Positions 1-7,755 are shown, numbered from the stretch's first letter. The stretch: 7,755 nt of DNA from Bacillota bacterium (GCA_023438965.1 JAEXPB010000289.1:1-7755); one strand, 5' to 3'. Numbers and translations are program-made. The notes: a model not told the origin generated them from the sequence alone.

Positions 1-248
1 ACATACTGTTCCGTATGGAGAATCAGCCCGTAATTGGCGGCGAGATAGGCCAGGTCCGGCGGATAGGCGCCCTCCAATGCGTAGCACTGCATGACAGCCC
101 GTTCGACAGCAGTCGCGGCAACCGCCAGTCCGGCGTCCCGGCTCCGGCTGTCCAGGCGCTGGAAGGAGCGGTTCACCGACAGCATGACCAGCACGGAGAT
201 GATCACCGTGATGATGGTACCGAGCATTTTCCAGGGAATCCGCCGCAT
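1..248 (-). CDS. Small membrane protein with pseudopilin-like layout, C-terminus cut off by the window edge
   Basis: I translated this frame by hand. It is open from an ATG at 248 to the window edge, giving 82 residues and no stop. Residues 8-25 form one hydrophobic segment preceded by three basic residues (R2, R3, K7), so the N-terminus should be cytoplasmic and the rest exported. A helix-like stretch follows, then a Gly-Ala-Tyr-Pro-Pro-Asp-Leu motif near residue 60. This resembles the 'G-x-Y-P' turn after the N-terminal helix of type II secretion pseudopilins. A classical prepilin peptidase site (G followed by FTLxE) is absent: G10 is followed by TIITV with no glutamate at +5, so it may not be processed. 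It starts 12 bases after the gspF stop and has only a weak ribosome site, so it is probably co-transcribed with the platform protein. The family is not recognised with certainty; a pilin-like accessory subunit is the best inference. Confidence 0.72.
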   Translation of the reverse strand, partial: MRRIPWKMLGTIITVIISVLVMLSVNRSFQRLDSRSRDAGLAVAATAVERAVMQCYALEGAYPPDLAYLAANYGLILHTEQY

Positions 249-260
249 GCCGCGCTCGGT

Positions 261-1316
261 TCAGCCGATCGAGGGCATGATCTCGACCAGCGGCAGCATG
301 ACAGTCAACAGGATCCCGCCGACAATCACGGACAGGATCACCACCAGCAGGGGCTCGACAATGCCGCTCAGGCGTGCCAGCCGGCTGTCGACTTCGTTTT
401 CGTAAGCCTGGGAAATCTTGTGCATGATGTTGTCCATTTCACCGGTCCGGTTGCCCAGGGCCAGCATGCGGACGAAAAGCCGCGGGAACAGGGCCGTTTC
501 TTTCAGCGCCTCAAAGGTGTCCGCGCCCTTGCGGATTTTCTGGCGGCATTCCGCGATCCTGGCACTGACGAGGCTATTGTCCATAATCGATTCGGTCATC
601 GCCAAAGCCGTATCCAGGTCAATGGCGCTGCGCAGCATATAGGACAGGGAAATTGAGAAGCGCGAGGCATAGATCCGCCGGTAAAGCGGACCCAGGACAG
701 GCATCTGCAGGCGGGCTTTGTCGACCAGCTGCCGGCCGCCGCTGCCGTGGCGCAGCCAGATCACCAGTCCGGTGATCCCGACGATCAGCAACGGCAGCAG
801 CCAGAAGGCATTGCCGGCCACAAAGGAACCGAAGGAAAGCAGGCCCTGTGAAAATGGCGGCATGGTGCCGCCGAAAGAGCGGAGAATCTGGCTGAAAACC
901 GGCAGAACCCGAACCACCAGCAAGATGATGATCCCGAGCATCATCAGCAGCAGAACGGCCGGATAAACCAGCGCGCTGCGGATTTTCTTGCGCAGGGCGG
1001 CATCCTTGGCATAAAATTCGCCGAGATTGCCCATTACCGTGTCCAGATTGCCGGACATTTCGCCGATGCGGGTCATGCGAACCATGTAATTGGGGAATGA
1101 ATCGAGTGTTTCCATCGCTTCCGACAGCGGGATCATCTTGCGCATTTCTTTGGCCAAGCCATTCAGGGATGCAGCTTGCCGGGGCAGATCGGCGCTCTCC
1201 GCCAGAAGCTCGATGCCCTCCGGCAGCGGGATGCCCGATCTCTGGACCAGGGCGATCTGCTCACATAGCCAGGCCAGCTCTGCCGATTCAAGTTTGATTT
1301 TTCTCTCCTGCGCCAT
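261..1316 (-). CDS. gspF: GspF/PilC-family inner-membrane platform protein (type II secretion / type IV pilus)
   Basis: This polytopic inner-membrane protein anchors the assembly ATPase and helps extract pilin or pseudopilin subunits during fibre assembly. It has 351 residues and two repeated T2SSF domains, about 15-138 and 215-340, somewhat shorter than the usual 400 or so. Paired family motifs are visible as IGEMSGNLD (residues 84-92) and LGNRTGEMD (287-295). Hydrophobic segments lie at about 118-140, 170-188 and 322-342. An in-frame ATG exists further upstream at 1394, but 1316 is preferred for three reasons: AGGAGG lies 5 bases before it, the extra 26 residues are not family-like, and 1394 lies between the -35 and -10 boxes of the predicted promoter. 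It appears to be the first gene of an operon running out of the window, with a pilin-like gene next. Family assignment is secure. Whether it serves secretion, competence or a pilus cannot be told, because no ATPase or prepilin peptidase is in view. Confidence 0.93.
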   Translation of the reverse strand: MAQERKIKLESAELAWLCEQIALVQRSGIPLPEGIELLAESADLPRQAASLNGLAKEMRKMIPLSEAMETLDSFPNYMVRMTRIGEMSGNLDTVMGNLGEFYAKDAALRKKIRSALVYPAVLLLMMLGIIILLVVRVLPVFSQILRSFGGTMPPFSQGLLSFGSFVAGNAFWLLPLLIVGITGLVIWLRHGSGGRQLVDKARLQMPVLGPLYRRIYASRFSISLSYMLRSAIDLDTALAMTESIMDNSLVSARIAECRQKIRKGADTFEALKETALFPRLFVRMLALGNRTGEMDNIMHKISQAYENEVDSRLARLSGIVEPLLVVILSVIVGGILLTVMLPLVEIMPSIG

Positions 1317-1321
1317 AGAGT

Positions 1322-1327
1322 CCTCCT
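1322..1327 (-). promoter_or_regulatory. Strong ribosome binding site of gspF
   Basis: On the minus strand the sequence reads AGGAGG, a consensus Shine-Dalgarno core, 5 bases before the ATG at 1316. This decides the start of gspF in favour of 1316 over the upstream in-frame ATG at 1394, which has no comparable site. Confidence 0.9.
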
Positions 1328-1352
1328 GCCTGAGCCGATCGCTGCCGATGAA

Positions 1353-1378
1353 ATGATAGACGCTGATCAGATTATCAT
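1353..1378. promoter_or_regulatory. Possible operator dyad at the gspF transcription start
   Basis: Outer half-sites ATGATA (1353-1358) and TATCAT (1373-1378) are perfect inverted copies separated by 14 bases. The gap contains the 8-base palindrome CTGATCAG (1363-1370), whose centre is 1 bp from the centre of the outer dyad. The predicted gspF transcript should start at about 1373, just downstream of the -10 box, so a bound protein here would block transcription. The half-sites are short, so chance occurrence is possible, and no regulator gene is present in the window. Confidence 0.3.
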
Positions 1379-1379
1379 C

Positions 1380-1409
1380 ATTATACACATCCACCTCAAT
1401 AAATGCCAG
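1380..1409 (-). promoter_or_regulatory. Sigma-A type promoter of gspF
   Basis: On the minus strand a CTGGCA box (1404-1409; 4 of 6 matches to TTGACA) is followed after an 18-bp spacer by a perfect TATAAT (1380-1385). Transcription should begin near 1373, giving a 5' untranslated region of about 57 bases before the ATG at 1316. The local AT-richness contrasts with the GC-rich surroundings. Confidence 0.6.
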
Positions 1410-1420
1410 TCGCGGAATGA

Positions 1421-1450
1421 TTGCGGCGCTTACGCCATTTCGGGTATAAT
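1421..1450 (+). promoter_or_regulatory. Sigma-A type promoter of the transglutaminase-like lipoprotein gene
   Basis: A perfect TATAAT lies at 1445-1450, preceded after an 18-bp spacer by TTGCGG (1421-1426; 3 of 6 matches to TTGACA). The start of transcription should be near 1457. The TTG that opens the longest possible reading frame here, at 1421, is therefore part of the -35 box and not a start codon. A short inverted repeat, GGCG-CTTA-CGCC (1425-1436), overlaps the -35 box and spacer. This promoter is back to back with that of gspF, with 11 bp between the two -35 boxes. Confidence 0.55.
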
Positions 1451-1528
1451 GGACTGAAGTCCGATAGGACGATTCTCAATCCATCGGAAAGCTGGGGTAG
1501 TCGTTTGCTGAAGAAATGGATCAGGCTG

Positions 1529-2851
1529 ATGCGAAGGTGCCACCATCCGGCCCCGTCCGGCAGGAGCCGGGCCGGCCGCCTGACGGTATTGTTCGTTCTG
1601 CTGGTCATCCTGACAGCCTGCCGACCGGTCCCGGTCAGCCAGACCACTTTGACTGCCTGCAGCTCATCGGTCGGTCGGACGACCCAAACCTCGACCCATC
1701 AGGATTCTTCTACCGGCGGATCAATCTTCGGCACAACCACCCTGTCATCGGCTGCCACAGAATCCAGCCCGTCCGCGAATTCGACATCCGACAGCCAGTC
1801 CGCAACGGAAGCTTCGGCAACCGCAACCGAACCGGCGCCATCTACAGCCGGGCCGGATGCCACGACCCTGTCGCCTGGCACGGACAGTCCCTCCGGCGGT
1901 GCAACCGCCAGGCCGACCGGCGCGCCGACAGCCCGGCCGACCAGCACGCCGACGACCCGGCCGACCAGCACCCCGACCCATGCGCCGACCACCGCAGCCG
2001 GCAGCTTCCCCTATAAGAACTACGGCACCTTTTTCCGGGATGATTACGGCGCGAACAGCAGCCTCGTCACCAGCGAGGACGGCGGCATCACGATCGATGT
2101 CGGCTGTGCCGCCTATGGCGTCGTGCTGGTCAAAATCGACGGCATACCGGCCGACAAGCGCTGCAAGGTCATCGCCACCGGCAACAGCAAGAGCTATCAG
2201 TATGATATCCTGCCGCGTGGCGTCTTTATGGGCATACCGCTGCAAAATGGCAACGGGTCTTATACTCTGACCGTCTACGAGCAGGTTTCCGGCACTTCCT
2301 ACACCACCAAGATGGCCCACACCTTCACGGTCACGCTGGCGTCCTCCCTCAAACCTTTCACTGCGGCTTCAGTCATGGTTGATTTTTCCCGCGGCTCCGC
2401 CTGCGTCAGCCAGGCTAACAGCCTCTGCAGCGGCATCGGCACGGCGACCGGGCGGGTCGACGCGGTCTATCGCTGGATTGTCGACAACATTACCTATGAC
2501 CGCGACCTTGCTGGGAGCATCACCAGCGGTCAGGTCACCACCTATATCCCCAATCCGGACAACACCTACAATACCCGCAAGGGCATCTGCTTCGACTATG
2601 CGGCGCTGATGTGCGCCATGCTGCGCTCACAGGGTATCCCGACCCGCCTGATCGTCGGCCAGACCAGCCTCGGTTACCATGCCTGGAACGAAGTCTATTT
2701 CGAAGGCCAGGGCTGGGTTGTCGTCGCCTCGTTCCAATGGCAGGAAATCAACGGCTCCGGCTGGGTCATGTTCGACTCGACCTTTGCCGCCGGCGGCATG
2801 ACCCCGGCCAGCATCCAGGGCACCACGCGCACCAAGCAGAAGACGTACTGA
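1529..2851 (+). CDS. Secreted lipoprotein with Ser/Thr/Pro-rich stalk and transglutaminase-like domain
   Basis: Counting from the ATG at 1529 the protein has 440 residues. Residues 1-30 are a lipoprotein signal peptide: an Arg-rich n-region, a hydrophobic core at 18-27, and the lipobox LTAC with the lipidated cysteine at 31. Residues 35-160 are a low-complexity Thr/Ser/Ala/Pro linker with 8-residue repeats, probably a stalk across the cell wall. Residues 162-272 form a probable beta-rich domain that I do not recognise. Residues 280-430 are a transglutaminase/protease-like core with an intact triad: Cys354 in GICFDYA, His384 in YHAWNEVY and Asp416 in MFDSTFA. Such domains act as cysteine proteases, amidases or cross-linkers at the cell surface; the substrate here is unknown. 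Both candidate starts lie downstream of the promoter: ATG 1529 with a weak ribosome site, or TTG 1505, which follows GGGGT after 6 bases and would add 8 residues. Domain identity is confident; exact start and function are not. Confidence 0.85.
   Translation: MRRCHHPAPSGRSRAGRLTVLFVLLVILTACRPVPVSQTTLTACSSSVGRTTQTSTHQDSSTGGSIFGTTTLSSAATESSPSANSTSDSQSATEASATATEPAPSTAGPDATTLSPGTDSPSGGATARPTGAPTARPTSTPTTRPTSTPTHAPTTAAGSFPYKNYGTFFRDDYGANSSLVTSEDGGITIDVGCAAYGVVLVKIDGIPADKRCKVIATGNSKSYQYDILPRGVFMGIPLQNGNGSYTLTVYEQVSGTSYTTKMAHTFTVTLASSLKPFTAASVMVDFSRGSACVSQANSLCSGIGTATGRVDAVYRWIVDNITYDRDLAGSITSGQVTTYIPNPDNTYNTRKGICFDYAALMCAMLRSQGIPTRLIVGQTSLGYHAWNEVYFEGQGWVVVASFQWQEINGSGWVMFDSTFAAGGMTPASIQGTTRTKQKTY
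1908..1979 (+). repeat. Three tandem 24-bp repeats encoding a Thr/Pro linker
   Basis: Three 24-base units run head to tail (1908-1931, 1932-1955, 1956-1979), each built on a GGCCGACC-GC-CCGAC pattern. They encode the 8-residue units RPTGAPTA, RPTSTPTT and RPTSTPTH. The last two units differ at only a few bases and the first is more diverged. They lie inside the wall-spanning linker of the lipoprotein. Such repeats can change copy number by slippage, altering stalk length without breaking the frame. Confidence 0.75.
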
Positions 2852-2952
2852 AGCAGTGTCCCCTGTCAACTGGCCCTATGCTCTTTCGTTTTCAATGCTG
2901 CCTGCGTCAGCATGCAACGAAAGAGGGCCAGTATTGACAGGGAACACTTCTT
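2851..2952. repeat. Long imperfect inverted repeat filling the gap between convergent stop codons
   Basis: The two arms fold into one hairpin. Paired blocks, outside in, are AGTGT (2855-2859) with 2944-2948; CCCTGTCAA (2861-2869) with 2934-2942; CTGGCCCT (2870-2877) with 2924-2931; CTTTCGTT (2883-2890) with 2916-2923; and ATGCTG (2895-2900) with 2908-2913. The apical loop is CCTGCGT. Small bulges lie at 2878-2882, 2891-2894, 2914-2915 and 2932-2933. About 36 base pairs form in total. The structure runs from the last base of the lipoprotein stop codon to the stop codon of paaK. It could terminate transcription from both sides, but neither side has a convincing T-tract. Alternatively it is a MITE-like remnant. 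Each arm also carries an outward-facing TTGACA. Confidence 0.8.
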
Positions 2953-4258
2953 AATATGTCCTTCTGTCCTCGACGCGCTTGGCCTTCCCTTCGCTGCGCG
3001 GCAGCGACCGGGGCTCGACCAGGGTGATCTTGGCGGATATGCCGAGCATGGACTGGATATCGGCGTTCAGGCGGCGCTCGATTTTTTCGATATCCTTGAT
3101 CGAGTCGGAGAAGATCGCCTTGGTCATTTCAATCTTGATTTCCATCTGGTCAAGATTGTGGATCCGATCGACGTAGATCATGTAATGCGGCTCGACTTCG
3201 CCATAATTCAAAAGCACGGTCTCGATCTGCGACGGGAAGACGTTGACGCCGCGGATGATCAGCATGTCGTCGGCCCGGCCGGTCACCTTGTCCATGCGGA
3301 CGGTGGTGCGGCCGCAGGCGCAGCGGCCATAGTACAGGCGGGTCAGGTCATGCGTGTTGTAGCGCAGGAGCGGGGTGCCTTCCTTGGTGACGCTGGAGAA
3401 GACCAATTCGCCGATCTGCCCTTCCGGCAGCGTGATGCCGGTGTCCGGATCGACCACCTCGGCGATGAAATGATCCGACTGGATGTGCAGCAGATCGCCG
3501 GCCTCACAGCTGATGGCGACGCCCGGGCCGAGGGTTTCCGACAGGCCATAAATGTCGAAGGCCTTCAGGCCGAGTTTCTCCTCGATCTGGTGCTTCATGG
3601 CGACTGACCACGGCTCGGCGCCGAAGATGCCGACCTTCAAATTGAGCATGGACTTGTCGACGCCATAGGTGGCCAGCTCATCGGCCAGGTACAACGCATA
3701 GGACGGTGTGCAGGCCAGGGCGGTCGGCTGGAAGTCGACCAGGATCTGGATCTGCCGCTTGGTGTTGCCCGAGGATACCGGGATCGTTGTGGCGCCCAGC
3801 TTCTCCGCGCCGTAATGCAGGCCCAGGCCGCCGGTAAACAGGCCGTAGCCGTACGAAACATGCATGATGTCCTTCTTGGTCATGCCCGTCGCGGCCAGCG
3901 CGCGGCAGATGCATTCGCTCCACATGTCGATATCACCGCGGGTATAGCCGACGACCTTCTGTTTGCCGGTTGTGCCGGATGAAGCATGGACCCGCACAAT
4001 GTCGTCCATTGGCACGGCAAAGGTGCCATAAGGGTAGCATGCCCGCATGTCTTCCTTATCGGTAAAAGGCAGCTTGGCCAGATCATCGATGGTGTTGATG
4101 TCTTCCGGCACGACGCCGGCTGCTTTCATTTTTTCGGTGTAATACGGCACGACACCATACATCCGGCGCACGCAGGCGGCCAGACGCTGGCCCTGCAATT
4201 CGCGCAGCTGTTCGTATGGCATGGTCTCATATTTTTCGTCCCAGATATAACCCTTCAT
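2951..4258 (-). CDS. paaK: Phenylacetate-CoA ligase (PaaK family)
   Basis: This cytoplasmic adenylate-forming enzyme activates an arylacetate, classically phenylacetate, with ATP and coenzyme A to the acyl-CoA via an acyl-adenylate. It is full length at 435 residues. Visible ANL-superfamily motifs are the phosphate loop SSGTTGK (93-99), GAEPWS (213-218), the adenine-binding IYGLSE (236-241), the ATP-ribose aspartate in NTHD (301-304), the hinge GRADDMLIIRG (327-337) and the C-terminal catalytic lysine in SEGKAKR (Lys425). The ATG at 4258 is preceded, 8 bases away, by GAGGGGG. In anaerobes such ligases often accompany indolepyruvate:ferredoxin oxidoreductases in aromatic amino acid metabolism, but none is seen here, so phenylacetate versus indoleacetate or another aryl acid is open. 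It is the last of three minus-strand genes, yet a terminator and a separate promoter precede it, so it is probably controlled on its own. Confidence 0.95.
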   Translation of the reverse strand: MKGYIWDEKYETMPYEQLRELQGQRLAACVRRMYGVVPYYTEKMKAAGVVPEDINTIDDLAKLPFTDKEDMRACYPYGTFAVPMDDIVRVHASSGTTGKQKVVGYTRGDIDMWSECICRALAATGMTKKDIMHVSYGYGLFTGGLGLHYGAEKLGATTIPVSSGNTKRQIQILVDFQPTALACTPSYALYLADELATYGVDKSMLNLKVGIFGAEPWSVAMKHQIEEKLGLKAFDIYGLSETLGPGVAISCEAGDLLHIQSDHFIAEVVDPDTGITLPEGQIGELVFSSVTKEGTPLLRYNTHDLTRLYYGRCACGRTTVRMDKVTGRADDMLIIRGVNVFPSQIETVLLNYGEVEPHYMIYVDRIHNLDQMEIKIEMTKAIFSDSIKDIEKIERRLNADIQSMLGISAKITLVEPRSLPRSEGKAKRVEDRRTY

Positions 4259-4384
4259 GGTTTCGTCCCCCTCTGCCAGATCTGCCTGACCGGTTCAATC
4301 AGAAAAAACGCCTTCGCCCCCAATGGGGCGGCAGGCGCCCTACCGTGCTGCCTCTGCCGATACAATCCATCGGCAGAATGAGTC
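4259..4384 (-). promoter_or_regulatory. Candidate attenuator leader of paaK
   Basis: From the predicted start (about 4384) to the paaK ATG, the minus-strand transcript would carry three elements in order. First is a perfect 9-bp hairpin, arms UCUGCCGAU (4377-4369) and AUCGGCAGA (4361-4353), with a 7-base loop. Second is an intrinsic terminator (4337-4303). Third is a GAGGGGG ribosome site. The sequence CUGCCG occurs twice, in the left arm of the first hairpin (4376-4371) and in the left arm of the terminator (4334-4329). The right arm of the first hairpin (CGGCAG, 4359-4354) can therefore pair with either copy, and pairing with the second would break the terminator. GGCAGA recurs twice more just before the ribosome site. 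No known riboswitch or T-box consensus is visible. The simpler alternative is a plain terminator for the upstream genes plus an unseen paaK promoter. Confidence 0.42.
4303..4337 (-). terminator. Rho-independent terminator upstream of paaK
   Basis: Read on the minus strand, an upper stem CGCCCC/GGGGCG closes a 4-base AUUG loop. Below it lie a one-base bulge and a C-A mismatch, then a lower stem CGCCU/AGGCG. Six consecutive U residues follow directly (4308-4303). It ends transcripts that run out of the acyltransferase gene. It may also end paaK leader transcripts, since it lies 44 bases before the paaK start codon and downstream of the only strong promoter-like sequence. Confidence 0.85.
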
Positions 4385-4387
4385 TTT

Positions 4388-5652
4388 TCAATTATCCAAT
4401 GCCGCGCCGGGGATTGTCAAGCGCTTTTTCAAGACAGTCATGGCGTCGGCAATCAGGATGACCGCCTGGCCGTCATCCGGGATAAAGCGAAAGCTGCCTT
4501 CCGCCAAAGCCATCTCGAATTGCTGGCCATAATCGGCGCTGATGCCATTGCGGATTCGCAGCGGGACCGTCAGCTGCAAGGATGCTGCCCCAGGCTGGTC
4601 AGCAGGATCACCGGTGAACCGCAAGTATTCCTGCTCCAGACTGAGCAGGCCGTGGCCCGCCGGCTGAACAGAGCCGTCGTCGGCCATACGCCGGATCGCC
4701 GCCGGGAATTCCAGCCGAAAGTCCGGGGCTTCGCTTCGCCGGGCCATGTCGGCCAGCTGCCATTGGTGCCATTGCCAGGGGTCCGACCAGCATTTCGCTT
4801 CCGTGCCGGCCGGAAAGCCCGGCGCGATTCCAGCGGATTCCAGCAGCCCGAAAGGATCGAGGCGCACCTGGTTGCCGCAGAACCGGCAGGTCAGGTCAGC
4901 CGAGCCGGAACGCATGGCCAGGTCGCGTCCGCAAGCCGGGCATTTATGGCACAAGGCATGCAGGCCCAGTGCCGGTGCCGGCGCAATAAACGGCTGCCGT
5001 ACGCGGCGCTGCCAGACATAATCCTGGTATTCCAGCGCCTTTTCGATCTGCGCCTGGACCGTTTCGGCGTCCCTTTCGGCCAGCTGCTGCGGCGTGAAAA
5101 GGATTTGAGCGCGGACATCGATCCGGCCGCGGCGCCAGCGGCTCTGCGACCAGCGCGGCCAGGTCAGGTAGCCGCCCTCTTCGATGACCAGCGCAACTGG
5201 GCAGCCCAGTTTGCAGGCCAGCTTGGCGATCGCGGTGTCCACCGTCTGCCGGCTGCCGTCCAGGGACCGCTGGCCTTCCGGATAGATGGCCAGCGTTCCG
5301 CCCGAGCGGATGATCTGAAACATGCTTTTCAAAGCTTGGGAATCGGAACGGAACTGGATTTTGGGAATAGCCGCCATTTTACCCAGCAAAAACCGGAGCG
5401 CCGGCTGGCGGAAAAATCCATGGGAAGCCAGGAAGCTGATCCGGCGCGGGAAAAGCGCCGCCGCCATGATAAAGGGATCGATATATGACGGGTGGTTGCC
5501 CAGGATCAGCAGCGGCCCCTTGATTTTTCGCACCGCCGGTTCGCAAAGGAACCGGGCGCCGAAAAAGACTTTCAGAATCAGCCAGGACAGCGCCGCAGCA
5601 GGCCAATACAACCAGCCGGCCGGGCGGCAGCGGACGGCGGCGGACGAGCGGC

Positions 5653-5656
<4 letters not shown>
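4388..5656 (-). CDS. PlsC-family lysophospholipid acyltransferase with C-terminal zinc ribbon
   Basis: The N-terminal half is a glycerolipid acyltransferase domain of the type that moves an acyl chain to lysophosphatidate at the cytoplasmic membrane face. Its signature H-x4-D box is NHPSYID (54-60; His55, Asp60), and the phosphate-binding block is IYPEGQRS (124-131). A hydrophobic stretch at 14-33 could sit in the membrane. Unlike a minimal PlsC of about 240 residues, this protein has 422. It carries a four-cysteine zinc ribbon (C239-x2-C242 and C257-x2-C260, with C236 nearby) and then about 160 residues with no domain I recognise. I recall similar fusions in Clostridia. The start overlaps the tex stop as ATGA, so translation is probably coupled, and no strong separate ribosome site is visible. 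Acyltransferase family membership is secure; the exact lipid substrate and the role of the ribbon are unknown. Confidence 0.88.
4391..4420 (-). promoter_or_regulatory. Sigma-A type promoter for paaK, inside the end of the acyltransferase gene
   Basis: On the minus strand a perfect TTGACA (4415-4420) is followed after an 18-bp spacer by GATAAT (4391-4396; 5 of 6 matches to TATAAT). Transcription would start near 4384. It overlaps the last codons of the acyltransferase gene, so paaK could be expressed independently of the tex-acyltransferase transcript. No comparable pair of boxes lies in the short stretch between the terminator and the paaK start. Confidence 0.6.

Positions 5657-7755
<2,099 letters not shown>

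Noticed and set aside
15..656. A 213-codon open frame on the plus strand at the left edge
   Set aside because: It lies antisense to the gspF gene and the pilin-like gene, and its His/Gln/Asp-rich composition is typical of the reverse of GC-rich coding sequence. The minus-strand frames carry recognisable domains.
1317..1394. N-terminal extension of gspF from the ATG at 1394
   Set aside because: That codon lies between the -35 and -10 boxes of the predicted promoter, and the residues it adds do not look like the family. The ATG at 1316 has a consensus ribosome site.
1421..1528. Start of the lipoprotein gene at TTG 1421
   Set aside because: This TTG forms part of the -35 box, and the added residues would bury the signal peptide 66 residues inside the protein. 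TTG 1505 remains possible and was not excluded.
1745..2320. A 191-codon minus-strand frame opposite the lipoprotein gene
   Set aside because: It is antisense to the low-complexity stalk. Its Gly/Arg-rich repeats are simply the complement of the Thr/Pro repeat codons.
2934..2965. Promoter formed by the outward TTGACA of the inverted repeat
   Set aside because: No acceptable -10 box lies 16-18 bp downstream on either strand.
4299..4370. A 23-residue leader peptide frame in the paaK leader, containing Trp and two Phe codons
   Set aside because: There is no ribosome site before its ATG, which sits inside the first hairpin, and the Phe codons merely come from the terminator T-tract. It is tempting given the aromatic substrate of PaaK but unsupported.
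4259..4384. T-box or known riboswitch class in the paaK leader
   Set aside because: The T-box antiterminator consensus is absent, the leader is too short for a T-box stem I, and I see no conserved core of a riboswitch class I know.
4520..5488. A 322-codon plus-strand frame
   Set aside because: It is entirely antisense to the acyltransferase gene, whose minus-strand frame carries the H-x4-D and PEG motifs and the zinc ribbon.

Overview
The window is GC-rich, densely packed bacterial DNA. It most resembles a high-GC anaerobic Firmicute, perhaps an Oscillospiraceae- or Christensenellales-like Clostridia member. The grounds are Gram-positive-style AGGAGG ribosome binding sites, a threonine/proline-stalked lipoprotein, a zinc-ribbon-fused acyltransferase of a kind I associate with Clostridia, and an anaerobe-type phenylacetate-CoA ligase. 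This placement is an inference from family resemblance, not a computed result.

Layout, right to left on the minus strand: a Tex-type RNA-binding protein (5653-7755, missing its first residues at the window edge) overlaps by ATGA a PlsC-family acyltransferase with a zinc ribbon (4388-5656). A strong promoter-like sequence (TTGACA, 18 bp, GATAAT) lies inside the last codons of the acyltransferase. It points into a leader of about 126 nt that holds a perfect 9-bp hairpin and an intrinsic terminator with a U6 tract, and then comes paaK (2951-4258). Because the terminator lies between the only good promoter and the paaK start codon, the leader is a candidate transcription attenuator.

paaK converges on a plus-strand gene for a secreted lipoprotein with a transglutaminase-like catalytic domain (1529-2851). 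Only 99 bases separate the two stop codons, and almost all of this gap is one long imperfect inverted repeat with arms of about 45 nt. It could be a mobile-element remnant (MITE-like) or a bidirectional terminator.

The lipoprotein gene is transcribed divergently from a minus-strand GspF/PilC inner-membrane platform gene (261-1316). That gene is followed after 12 bases by a small single-pass membrane protein with a pseudopilin-like layout (1-248, cut off by the window edge). The two divergent promoters sit back to back, with 11 bp between their -35 boxes. A near-concentric dyad covers the predicted start of the gspF transcript.

Most of the gene content is ordinary. The parts most worth a second look are non-coding: the paaK leader and the intergenic inverted repeat. 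Next come the platform/pilin-like pair, whose ATPase, peptidase and pilins are not in view, and the zinc-ribbon acyltransferase. I saw no rRNA, tRNA, CRISPR array, transposase or phage gene.
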